A stretch of 64,000 bases of DNA from Thiodiazotropha sp040507225. Lineage in GTDB: Bacteria > Pseudomonadota > Gammaproteobacteria > Chromatiales > Chromatiaceae. Each line of letters begins with the position of its first letter. Position 1 is the first letter of the stretch. Below the pieces are notes generated by a model. The model saw only the letters and a list, made by a program, of their open reading frames with translations, made no database searches and had not been told where the DNA came from. Position numbers and translations under genes: made by a program. The DNA lies in contig JBEVVG010000002.1 in the NCBI GenBank assembly GCA_040507225.1, positions 434,001 through 498,000 on the forward strand, read 5' to 3'. Below, in pieces: positions 45,137-54,600 of the stretch.

Positions 45137-46234
45137 ATGAATTTTCAGCGTACCATTTTACCGGCCGCGGCGTGTGCGATGACCGCGCTTCTGATGCCCT
45201 ATGAACTGTTGGCAGGTGGTTGCGAACAGACGGCTCATCTCATGCATCAGGCGTGTTACGCGGATGCGCGGGATGACTACAAGACGGCACTGGCGAACTG
45301 CGAGAATCTGGACGACCGGTCAGACCGGAGAACCTGTGGACAGGAAGCGAAACAGGCGTTGCGAGAAGATGATTCGTATTGCAGGGAGCAGTTCGCTGCC
45401 AGGAGAGATGCCTGTGACCTGCTTGATGAGGACCGCTATGCCGTGGATCCTTTGACCGACCCGTCCATTACATTCATACACCCGGATGAGGTCGATGCCT
45501 CGACCGCCAATCCCTACGTATCCCTGATTGCCGGGCACACCTATGTGCTGCGCGCCGGGGATGAGGGTGAAGAGACCGATGTGATTCATGTGACCGATGA
45601 GACCCGTGAGATTCAAGGTGTGGAATGCCGGGTGGTGGTGGACGTGGTGTTGATCGCCGAAGAGGATGATCAGACGGGGGAAATTTCATACGAGCCGGTG
45701 GAGGTTACTGATGACTGGGTCGCGCAGGACAGCGACGGAAACGTATACTACTGCGGTGAATTGTCGCGAAACTACGAAGAGGGTGTGCTGGTCGACCTGG
45801 ATGGATCATTCGAGTCCGGCCGGGATGAGGCCAAGGCGGGTGTCCTGATGATGGCCATGCCGGAGATCGGGGTTGCACATCGACAGGAATTCTCGCTGGG
45901 CGAAGCGGAAGACATCATTGAGTATGTGGATCATGCGGCACTACCCAATAGCGATAATGAGGCCTTCTCATGTGCGGATGCGGGGGGCTGTCTGATGACC
46001 CATGATTTCACTCCGCTGGAACCTGAAGTCGAAGAGTTCAAATACTATATCCCCGGGGTAGGCTTCGTGCTCGCGGAGAGCGTGGAGGATGGTGAGTTGA
46101 CGGAAGCCGTCGATCAACTGCTTTGCGTGGGTGATTCGCTGGATATTCTGCAGAGCCCAGCATGCGAAATCGACGACCCTGAGGTGCTCAACGAGACCTT
46201 GTGCGAGTTGATCCCGGGGGTCTTCTGTGAATAA
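45137..46234 (+). CDS. Exported cysteine-rich protein of unknown function
   Basis: A 365-residue protein. The ATG at 45137 has AGAGGAA upstream and gives a signal peptide (MNFQRTILPAAACAMTALLM, then cleavage near LAGG). The N-terminal mature part has evenly spaced cysteines (GGCEQTAHLMHQACYADARDDYKTALANCENL, RRTCGQEA, DSYCREQFAARRDACDLL), probably a disulfide-bonded helical domain. The rest is acidic and beta-rich, with DVWVAQDSDGNVYYCGE-type and EYVDHAALPNSDNEAFSC segments, and further cysteines to the end (ETLCELIPGVFCE). Not recognised; probably periplasmic or surface-exposed. A LuxR-type regulator follows. Confidence 0.72.
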   Translation: MNFQRTILPAAACAMTALLMPYELLAGGCEQTAHLMHQACYADARDDYKTALANCENLDDRSDRRTCGQEAKQALREDDSYCREQFAARRDACDLLDEDRYAVDPLTDPSITFIHPDEVDASTANPYVSLIAGHTYVLRAGDEGEETDVIHVTDETREIQGVECRVVVDVVLIAEEDDQTGEISYEPVEVTDDWVAQDSDGNVYYCGELSRNYEEGVLVDLDGSFESGRDEAKAGVLMMAMPEIGVAHRQEFSLGEAEDIIEYVDHAALPNSDNEAFSCADAGGCLMTHDFTPLEPEVEEFKYYIPGVGFVLAESVEDGELTEAVDQLLCVGDSLDILQSPACEIDDPEVLNETLCELIPGVFCE

Positions 46235-46360
46235 GCGGTTGCTTGCCTGCCGGCATATGTGATGGTTTGGCATCGAGCTGATGCTGAGGGGTAACGGGGG
46301 TGGGTGAAGCCGTATACGGCTTCACCCACCGGATACGTTCAAGACAAAGAGATGGGCATC

Positions 46361-46894
46361 ATGAGTAACCTTATTCGGAAGTTCAGCAGTCTGACCAACA
46401 TTCTGCTGGTGATACTTGGCAGCGTGTTTCTCATGGCACTGGAAATCCTCGAGGATCCGGAGTTGACCCCGGGGGAGATATTTCTGGAGATGATTCAGCC
46501 AACCCTGATCGTGATCATCGCGGTGGGCATGGTCCGCTTGACCGAGCAGTTCCGTACCCATCGTGAGACCCAGATGCTGCTGATCCGGGACCTGGAAACC
46601 GCCCGGGTGGAAGGGATGCAGTGGCGCAACGGCATGAGCGGTTTGATCAAAGGGCTCAGTCAAGGCATCGCCGAACAGTTTGCATTGTGGGAACTGACCG
46701 ATGCGGAACGAGAAGTAGGCATGCTGATCCTCAAGGGATTGAGCTACAAGGAGATCGCGGTGATGCGGGATGTGAGTGAGAAGACCATCCGCCAGCAGGC
46801 CCATGCGATCTACCGCAAAGCCAAACTGAGTGGGCGCGCCTCCCTGTCCGCCTACTTTCTCGAGGACCTGCTGCTACCGCCCGCGGAAACCTGA
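46361..46894 (+). CDS. Membrane-anchored LuxR-type regulator
   Basis: A 177-residue protein with two N-terminal membrane helices (LTNILLVILGSVFLMALEIL and MIQPTLIVIIAVGMVRL), a linker helix (HRETQMLLIRDLETARVEGM), and a C-terminal GerE/LuxR helix-turn-helix: LTDAEREVGMLILKGLSYKEIAVMRDVSEKTIRQQAHAIYRKAKL. The start at 46361 is preceded by GAGATGGG; the ATG at 46352 would add three residues. Membrane-tethered LuxR proteins without a receiver or ligand domain are unusual. The target may be the upstream exported protein gene or distant genes. Confidence 0.85.
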   Translation: MSNLIRKFSSLTNILLVILGSVFLMALEILEDPELTPGEIFLEMIQPTLIVIIAVGMVRLTEQFRTHRETQMLLIRDLETARVEGMQWRNGMSGLIKGLSQGIAEQFALWELTDAEREVGMLILKGLSYKEIAVMRDVSEKTIRQQAHAIYRKAKLSGRASLSAYFLEDLLLPPAET

Positions 46895-46955
46895 GTCTGA
46901 GGCTCAGCCCTCCAGGTTGACCCGGTTTGCGCCCGCTTGAACGGAAGATCCCGGG

Positions 46956-48359
46956 TTACTGGTGATCCGCCAGGTCCTGGGTCCAATAGATCCGGTACTG
47001 GGCGCTGGGATTTTCCGCCACGCCGGTGCCGATTTCGGTCACGCTGGGACTCATCAGGTTGGCGCAATGTCCGTCGCTTGCCAACCAGGCGTCCATGGCC
47101 TGTTCCTGCGTGGTGTATCCGGCGGCGATGTTCTCATTGTAGGCCCGCCAGATGTAACCCGCGGCAGTGATACGATCCCCGGCACTCGACCCGTCCAGTC
47201 CGGTATGGCTGAAGAAATCGTTCAGTGCCATGGAGTCGGAGTGACTCTGGGCTGCGGTTTCAAGGGCGCAATTCCAGGCCAGGGGCGGTACCGCCGGATA
47301 GCTTGTCGCCCCGCAAAGCCGCGCCACCGCCCGTGCATTGTTCACCAGGGTGAGCATCTCCTTGTCCATAACCGACATGCACTGATCCATGGTCTGCTGA
47401 CTGGTGGCGCCCAGGTTGTAGGCGCTGCCGGTAGTGAATTGCCAGTTGTCCGGACTGACCCGGTTGCCCGCCAGGTCCCGGGGTTCATCACTCAGCGCGA
47501 CGCTGTAGAGGGTGCCCGGGTCGAGCGCGGCCAGAGGGGTGAAAATCAGGGTGCGGGTGTCGGCATCGTAGTCGAGATTGCCATCGAGCGGAATTCCTGA
47601 CTGCAGAAGTTGCAGGCTCGAGGTCGGGAGCTGACCCGCATCCAGGGCTTCATCAAAACTCACCCGGACCTGGGTGGTTGTGGAAACATCCACGGCCCCG
47701 GGTTGAGGAGACTGGGTCGCGACCGCGGGTGGTGTGGTGTCGGCCGGCGGGACCACGGTGAACTGGAATTCGCTGCTGTCCGTGTCCGCGCCGTCGCTGA
47801 CACTGAGCTGAATCCCGAACAGGGTCGACTCGGTGACCTCCGGGGCGATCAGGGTCAGGGTTGGGGCGCTGGTATCGAGCAGGCTCAGCGGGTCACCCTG
47901 GGTTTGGGTCCATTGATAACTGAGGGTATCGCCGTCAGGGTCGCTCGAGGCGCTGCCGTCAAGTACCAGAGTGGCGCCGGAAATGACCTCAGCGTCACCC
48001 TGGATGTCTGCCACGGGGGGATTGTTCACCGGTGTCTCGGGCTCCGGCTCAGGCTCCGGTTCGGGTGCCGGCTCCGGCGCCGGAGCGGGTGTCTCGTCAG
48101 CGGGTGGTGTCGTCGTGTCGTCATCCGCCGCCGGCGGGGTCTGTTCGACAGGATCCTGGGACTCGTCACCGCCGGGTTGGGTTTCGTCCACCGGATCCTG
48201 GGGATTGTCCGTCGCGGGCTGCCCATCATCCTGGGAGGTGTCTCCGGTGCTGTTGTCAGCGGTTGTATCCGAGTCCCCCGATCCACCGCCACCACAGGCG
48301 CTGAGGACAAAACAGAGTGCAAGGGCGTACAGCAGGGAGGGGCTTTTCTTGATCAACAT
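46956..48359 (-). CDS. CAP-domain lipoprotein with PKD and Ig-like domains
   Basis: A 467-residue lipoprotein. The start at 48359 gives a lipobox LSAC (Cys after FVLSA). A low-complexity linker rich in D/T/Q/P, then a Pro-Glu repeat (PAPEPAPEPEPEPEPETP), leads to a PKD-like domain (PPVADIQGDAEVISGATLVLDGSASSDPDGDTLSYQW), an SbsA-type Ig domain (AVDVSTTTQVRVSFDEALDAG) and a C-terminal CAP/SCP domain (LTLVNNARAVARLCG, SHSDSMALNDFFSHTG, YNENIAAGY, HCANLMSPSVTEIGTG). CAP residues His and Glu are in the expected places. It is likely an outer-membrane surface protein; CAP function in bacteria is unclear. Confidence 0.88.
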   Translation of the reverse strand: MLIKKSPSLLYALALCFVLSACGGGGSGDSDTTADNSTGDTSQDDGQPATDNPQDPVDETQPGGDESQDPVEQTPPAADDDTTTPPADETPAPAPEPAPEPEPEPEPETPVNNPPVADIQGDAEVISGATLVLDGSASSDPDGDTLSYQWTQTQGDPLSLLDTSAPTLTLIAPEVTESTLFGIQLSVSDGADTDSSEFQFTVVPPADTTPPAVATQSPQPGAVDVSTTTQVRVSFDEALDAGQLPTSSLQLLQSGIPLDGNLDYDADTRTLIFTPLAALDPGTLYSVALSDEPRDLAGNRVSPDNWQFTTGSAYNLGATSQQTMDQCMSVMDKEMLTLVNNARAVARLCGATSYPAVPPLAWNCALETAAQSHSDSMALNDFFSHTGLDGSSAGDRITAAGYIWRAYNENIAAGYTTQEQAMDAWLASDGHCANLMSPSVTEIGTGVAENPSAQYRIYWTQDLADHQ

Positions 48360-48487
48360 ACCGTGGTTACCAGGATTCGGGTTGATGACCCGATTGATCG
48401 GCTGACGGCAGGAAAAATCGAGGTACTGGCGCACAGTTTGGTCAACCCGGAAACGCTCGGGTTGACCGGTGAAGCCCCGGGAAGGGG

Positions 48488-48522
48488 GTCAGCCATCCGC
48501 AACGGGGGGCCGGATGGCTGAC
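48488..48522 (-). terminator. Terminator-like hairpin after ppc
   Basis: A perfect 12-bp stem (GTCAGCCATCCG / CGGATGGCTGAC) with an 11-base loop, 15 bases past the ppc stop on the minus strand. No T-run follows. Confidence 0.55.
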
Positions 48523-48537
48523 AGGCGTGGCAGGAGA

Positions 48538-51360
48538 CTAGCCGGTATTGCGCAGTCCCGCTGAAATGGCGTTGATCGAGCGCAGCAGGGGGGTGAGCCA
48601 AAGATCCCGCTCTTCATCGCTGAGTTTCGGATTCCGATAGCGCTTGAGTGTTTCCAGTTGGATATGGTTCAAGGGGCCGAGGTAGGCATTGCGCCGCTTG
48701 ATCGACTGCTGCAGCACCGGATCTTCGTCGAGCAGTTCATCGATCTGGGCGATCTCCAGCACCTGGCGGTTGGTGCGCTCGAACTCCTCGCGGATATCGT
48801 TGTAGATCGTTTCCCGACTGGTTTTGTCTTGGCACAGGCAGGCGTATTCCCAGGCGATGTTCATGTCGGATTTGCACAGCGCCATCTGGGTGTTGCTGAG
48901 CAGCACATGAAAGAAGGGCCACTCCTGGTACATGCGGCGCAGATGCTTGAGCCGGCCCGGCTTGTTCTTGCGCCAGCGCTCCAGGGCGCTGCCAATGCCA
49001 TACCATCCGGGGATGCCCTGGCGCGCCTGACCCCATCCGAAGACCCAGGCGATGGCCCGCACCGAGGATTTTGAGCGGTTGCCCTTGGCACGGTGCGAGG
49101 GGCGGGAACCGATGTTCAGCTGGGCGATCTCGCTGACCGGGGTGGCCTCGTAGAAATAGTCGAGAAAACCCGGGGTCTGCTCCGTGAGACGGCGAAACTG
49201 CTGTTCGCTGAGTTCTGCGACTTCGCTGAGGATCTGCAGGAACTGGTCATTCACCGGGGCCACCTGGCGGACTACGCCCTGACTGGCCTTGAACAGCCCG
49301 GTGATACCCATGGTGAGTTCGAAGATGGCGGTTTCCCGGTTGCCGTAACGGTAGGAGAGCACTTCACCCTGCTCGGTGAACTTGATTTCGCCCTTCACGG
49401 TACCCGGGGGCTGGGCAAGGATCGACTGGTGGGTGGGGCCGCCACCGCGTCCCACGGTACCACCACGGCCATGGAACAGGCGGCAGCGCAGGCTGTACTG
49501 CTCGGCCAGGGCGATGATGCGCTGTTGAGTCTGATACAGGTTCCACGCCGAGGCCAGGATACCCCCGTCCTTGGCCGAGTCGGAATAACCGAGCATAACC
49601 TCCTGGCGCTGTTCGTTGGCGGCCAGCAGTTGCCGGTAGCAGGGATTTTCGAAGAGCTCCTTGAGGATCGTCTCGCTGCGCTTCAGGTCATCGATGGTCT
49701 CGAACAGGGGGGAGATCTCCAGGTGACTGTACCAGTTGCCCTGATCAATGCCGAGCAGGCCCGCGAGGCTGCCCAGGTAGGCGACTTCCATGATGTCACT
49801 CGACTGGTGGGTCATGGAGATCACGTACTGGCCGATGGCCCGGGGGCCGATCTCCCGGCGACTCTCGGCGATCAGTTCGAATACCTCCAGGGTCTGGCGG
49901 GTCTCCTCACTCAGCGCGGAACGCTCGAATACCGCCGGGGGCTGTTCCCGGCTGATCAGTGAGGCGAGCCGTTCGAGGCGTCCGGCGGTGTCCAGGTTGT
50001 GGTAGTCCGGCGCTTCTCCGGTCAGCGCCAGGATCTCCGCCACCGCCTGGGTATGACGGGTCGATTCCTGGCGAATGTCGAGACTGACCAGGTGAAAGCA
50101 GAAGGTCTCGGAGAGATGGATCAAATCCTTCAGGCGCCCTCCAGCGGAATGACCGTCGCCATGACTGAGCAGGGATTGGGAGATCAGTTTCAGGTCGCGT
50201 TGGAATACCTGGGCATTCGGGTAGGCGCCGGTCACCTCGGTTCTCGGCTGGGGGGAATCCGGATCGACCGCCGCGAGGGTTTGGCGCAGGCGCTCGCGGA
50301 TGATGTAGAGCTTGCGCCGATAGGGCTCATCGATGAAGCGCCGTGGATCCTCCTGGAAAAACAGGCTGAACTGCTCGTTGTCGGATTTCAGGCTTTCGCT
50401 GAACGACCAGTTGGGGGTACAGAAGCGGATCGAAAAGGTGAGTTCCGAGATCAGTTCGTCGACCCGTCTGATGTACTCCCGGAGGATGTTCTGCTGCTGT
50501 AGCGCCAGGGCGTGCCGGGTGACCTGGGGGGTGACGAATGGGTTGCCGTCCCGGTCTCCACCGATCCAGGAGCCGAAGCGGATAAACGGAGGCAGCTGCA
50601 CCCCGTGGTAGCCTTCGTGATCCCGGTAGATGCGTTCTATGCCTGCCTGCAGGCGGCGAAAAACCAGGGGCACGGCGTCGAACAGGCTGCGATTGAAATA
50701 GTGCAGGCCGAGGCGGATCTCGTTGTGCACTTCGGGACGCACCGCGCGCACCTCCTCGGTTTTCCACAGAGTCTGGATCTGGGTCTTCAGGGATCGAATG
50801 GTATCCGGGCGCTGATCCAGGGTCCTGCGGGGTGCGTCAAGGACTTCACTCGTGACGAAGATGCGTCGCAGCAGGTTCATGATGACCAGCCGCTTGGCCT
50901 CCGTGGGGTGGGCGGTGAAGACTGGAATATAGGCCGAGTCATCGATGATGTTCTGCAACCCCTGTGGGGTGATGTTGTGGGCGCGAAATTCGCGCAGTGT
51001 ATGGTCGAAGGAACCTTCCCAGAGTTCCCCGCCTTTGCCGGCGATGCGTCGTCTCTGGGTGTGCATGAAGGCCTCTTCGGCGATATTGACCAGCACGAAA
51101 TAGATACTGAAGGCGCGCACCACCGCACTGAGGGTCTCCGGTTCCAGGCTCTGGATCAGACGCGTGAGGCGTTCCTTGAGTTCCGGGTCCTGCTTCTTCT
51201 GCAACTTCAGGTAACCCTTGCGCAAGCGCTCGACCACGGTGAAGGTGTCTTTCCCGACCTGCTCGTAGAGCACCTCCCCGAGGAGTGTGGTGAGCAGCCG
51301 CACCCGGTTTCGCAGGGACTTGTCCTGCTTCACGCAGGCCTTGGTAAAACGGTCTTTCAT
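48538..51360 (-). CDS. ppc: Phosphoenolpyruvate carboxylase
   Basis: A 940-residue enzyme that forms oxaloacetate from PEP and bicarbonate, feeding the TCA cycle. Active-site signature 1, VFTAHPTEAKRL, is near residue 150, and signature 2, FHGRGGTVGRGGGP, is near residue 635. The conserved C-terminus GLRNTG is intact. Length is slightly above E. coli Ppc (883). It is a single gene transcribed on the minus strand, with a 270-base gap before the next minus-strand gene. Confidence 0.97.
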   Translation of the reverse strand: MKDRFTKACVKQDKSLRNRVRLLTTLLGEVLYEQVGKDTFTVVERLRKGYLKLQKKQDPELKERLTRLIQSLEPETLSAVVRAFSIYFVLVNIAEEAFMHTQRRRIAGKGGELWEGSFDHTLREFRAHNITPQGLQNIIDDSAYIPVFTAHPTEAKRLVIMNLLRRIFVTSEVLDAPRRTLDQRPDTIRSLKTQIQTLWKTEEVRAVRPEVHNEIRLGLHYFNRSLFDAVPLVFRRLQAGIERIYRDHEGYHGVQLPPFIRFGSWIGGDRDGNPFVTPQVTRHALALQQQNILREYIRRVDELISELTFSIRFCTPNWSFSESLKSDNEQFSLFFQEDPRRFIDEPYRRKLYIIRERLRQTLAAVDPDSPQPRTEVTGAYPNAQVFQRDLKLISQSLLSHGDGHSAGGRLKDLIHLSETFCFHLVSLDIRQESTRHTQAVAEILALTGEAPDYHNLDTAGRLERLASLISREQPPAVFERSALSEETRQTLEVFELIAESRREIGPRAIGQYVISMTHQSSDIMEVAYLGSLAGLLGIDQGNWYSHLEISPLFETIDDLKRSETILKELFENPCYRQLLAANEQRQEVMLGYSDSAKDGGILASAWNLYQTQQRIIALAEQYSLRCRLFHGRGGTVGRGGGPTHQSILAQPPGTVKGEIKFTEQGEVLSYRYGNRETAIFELTMGITGLFKASQGVVRQVAPVNDQFLQILSEVAELSEQQFRRLTEQTPGFLDYFYEATPVSEIAQLNIGSRPSHRAKGNRSKSSVRAIAWVFGWGQARQGIPGWYGIGSALERWRKNKPGRLKHLRRMYQEWPFFHVLLSNTQMALCKSDMNIAWEYACLCQDKTSRETIYNDIREEFERTNRQVLEIAQIDELLDEDPVLQQSIKRRNAYLGPLNHIQLETLKRYRNPKLSDEERDLWLTPLLRSINAISAGLRNTG

Positions 51361-51630
51361 GTTGGCATGTTCCTCGTGAGATGCCGCAACCCTTCCGGGT
51401 AGTCGCCAGGGGATCGCCCCGTACCACCAACCCGGCGGTTTGACACTGCATGGGTAGAAAGCGGAAATTCTAAAGCTCGCGCCGTGCGCCGGTTGGGAAT
51501 GGGCGTTACGGATTGCATTCGATTATCCCTCAAGCACCCAGGCACGCAAAATCGGGTGGCCCTGGATAACCTGGGGATTTATGCGCTGAGTCAGGCTGAC
51601 GGTTGACCGGGTAACTGACGAGACGAAGGT

Positions 51631-54600
51631 CTACACCAGCACCCGCTCGATGCCGTCCTTGAGCAACTGATCCACGAATTGCTGCTGCCAGTGTTCCCCG
51701 TGGCGTTGGCGTACCAGCTCCAGCACCAGGTACTCCGGTTTGAGGCCGGTCTGGTCCGTATAGCGGCTCAGGCCCTGCTGACAGGCCGGACAGCTGGTGA
51801 GCAGTTTGATCGGTATCTGCGGATCCTCCTGGCGGGCCTGAAGGGCATCGATCCCCTTATTCAGCTCTTCGGATTTGCGGTAGCGCAGCTGGTTGGCGAT
51901 ATCCGGGCGGCTGGTGCCGAGGGTGCCGGCCTCACCGCAGCAACGATCACTGAGCAGCACCGGTTTGCCGGTCAGCGAGGAGGCCACCTGGATCGGGCTG
52001 TAGTGCTTGATCGGGGTATGGCAGGGATCGTGGTAGAGGTATTCGGTCTGTTGCCGGCCATCCAGATGCACGCCCTTCTCCAGCAGGTACTCGTGGATGT
52101 CGAGCAACCGGCAGCCGGGAAAGATCTTTTCGAACTCGTACTGCAGCAGCTGATCCATGCAGGTGCCACAGGAGACCAGCACGGTCTTGATGTCCATGTA
52201 ATTGAGGGTGTTGGCGATGCGGTGAAACAGCACCCGGTTTTCCGTGCTGATCTGGCGTCCCCGCGCATGCAGGCCCGCCGCGGACTGGGGATAGCCGCAG
52301 CACAGGTAGGTGGGGGGCAGTACGGTCTCGGCGCCCAGTTCGTGGAGCATCGCCAGGGTTGCCAGACCGATCTCGCTATAGAGCCGTTCCGAACCGCAAC
52401 CGGGGAAATAGAAGATTGCATCGCTGTCGTCACTGATCCTGGCCGGATTACGCAGGATCGGCACCGAAGCGGGGTCGTCCAGGCCGATCGCGTCGCGCAG
52501 GGTCTGGCGTGGCGGCTGGACCCGGATCGAGGTCTGCAGCATCTCCACCATCAGGGTCTGTGGCTTGGGTTGGCCGGTGGTTGCGTGGGGCGGTTTTTCC
52601 CGGCTGTTGAGGAGACCCAGGCGTCCTGCCAGGGCGTGGCCGAGATTGAGCCCCTTGAAACCCCATTCCGCCATACCCCTTCGCAGCCAGCGTATGGCGG
52701 TGGGATGGGTGACGTTGAGAAAGGTCATCGCCGCCCGGGCTCCGAGACTTGAGCGCTTCTTGCCCCGGTCGACGAGAATCTTGCGCATCCGCGTGGTCAC
52801 CTCGCCGAAGTCGATGTTCACCGGGCAGGGATTCTCGCACTTGTGGCATACCGTGCAGTGGTCGGCCACGTCGTTCATCTCATTGAAATGCTGCAGGGAA
52901 ATACCCCGGCGGGTCTGCTCCTCGTAGAGAAACGCCTCGATGATCAGGCCGGTAGCGAGGATCTTGTTGCGCGGCGAGTAGAGCAGATTGGCCCTGGGAA
53001 TGTGGGTCATGCAGACCGGTTTACATTTGCCGCAGCGCAGACAGTGCTTGATTTCGTCGTTGAGGATGCCGAGTTCGCTCTCCTCGAGGATGATGGCCTC
53101 TTGTTCCAGGAGTCTCAGCGAAGGGGTGTAGGCCAGTTCCAGGTCCGCCCCGGCGATCAGTTTGCCGCGGTTGAAACGCCCCTGGGGGTCGATCTCCTGT
53201 TTGTAACGCGCGAAGGATTCGAGTTTCTCCTCCGACAGGTATTGCAGTTTGGTCAGACCGATGCCGTGCTCGCCGGAAATCGCCCCATCGAGGCTCAGGG
53301 CCAGCTTCATGATCCGATCGACGATCCGATCCGCCTGTTGCAGCATGGCGTAGTTGTCGGAGTGCACCGGTATGTTGGTGTGCACATTGCCGTCCCCGGC
53401 ATGCATGTGCAACGCGACAAACAGACGCGCGTCCCTCAGCCGGGTATGGATCTCGCGCAGGGCGTGGCGAAGCCGGCGCACATCCTGACCGGGAAAAGCC
53501 TCGTCCAGGCGGCGCGCCACATCCTGTCGATAGGAGACCACCAGGTCACGCCGCAAAAGCAGGTCGAGTACCCGGTCATCCACCTGAATCCGCTCCGCGG
53601 CCACCTCCTGGAGCAGGCTCAGATGCTGGGACGCGGGTTCGTCCAGATGGTCGAGCAGCGCCCGCCAACGGCTGCGTGCCTGTTCGACCGCGCGTTGCGC
53701 CAGGGTCAGCTTGGCCTGCAGGATAGTGCGGTTCTCGTCGCTCGCCTCGGCGTCGTCATCAGGTTTCAGAAGTGAGTGGTCACTTTCAAGATATGCTGCG
53801 ACTTCATCCGCAATGGCGATCTTGTTACGAATCGATTCCTCGATATTGATACGCTCGATACCGCGGCTGTACTCGGCCAGGCGGTCGAGGGGGATCACCA
53901 CATCCTCATTGATCTTGAAGGCATTGGTGTGGGCGGAGATCGCCGCGGTACGGGCCCGGTCGAGCCAGAAGTTGCGGCGTGCCTCGGGACTGCTGGCGAT
54001 GAAGGCCTCACCTTCCCGGGCCTGGGTCATGCGCACCACCTCGGCGGCGGCGGTCTCGAGGCGGGTCTCATCATCGCTCGCCAGGTCTGCCAGTAACACC
54101 ATCTTTGGACGTTCACGGCGGGCGGCCTTGGTCGAATATTTGACCGCCTTGAGGTAACGCTCGTCCAGGTGTTCGAGGCCGGCGAGCAGCACCTGCTCGT
54201 GGCCATCCAGGTAGTCCTTGAGCTCGACGATGGCAGGCACCGCCCGACCGATGTCGGTGCCGAAAAACTCCAGGCACAGGGTGCGCACTTGACTGGGCAT
54301 GCGATGAAGCACGAAGCGGGCCGAGGTGATCAGGCCGTCGCAGCCCTCTTTCTGCACCCCGGGCAGGCCGGAGAGAAACTTGTCGGTCACGTCCTTGCCC
54401 AACCCCGCCTTGCGGAAGGCCTTGCCGGGCATGCTCAGCAACCGGGGTTTTCCGAGTGGGGTCTTGCCGTTGCTGGCATACCGGGTGAGACGGAATTGCA
54501 CCTCGGCTTGATCGTGGATCTTGCCCAGGTTGTGGTTGAGCCGCTCGATCTCCAGCCATTCACCCTGCGGGGTGACCATGCGCCAGCTGGCGAGATTGTC

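Noticed and set aside
48838..48855. TTGGCACAGGCAGGCGTA as a sigma-54 promoter
   Set aside because: It lies inside ppc, antisense to it, and the -12 part does not fit.
51679..52752. 357-codon plus-strand frame inside the FAD/Fe-S dehydrogenase gene
   Set aside because: Antisense to a gene with conserved Fe-S and CCG motifs; no ribosome binding site.
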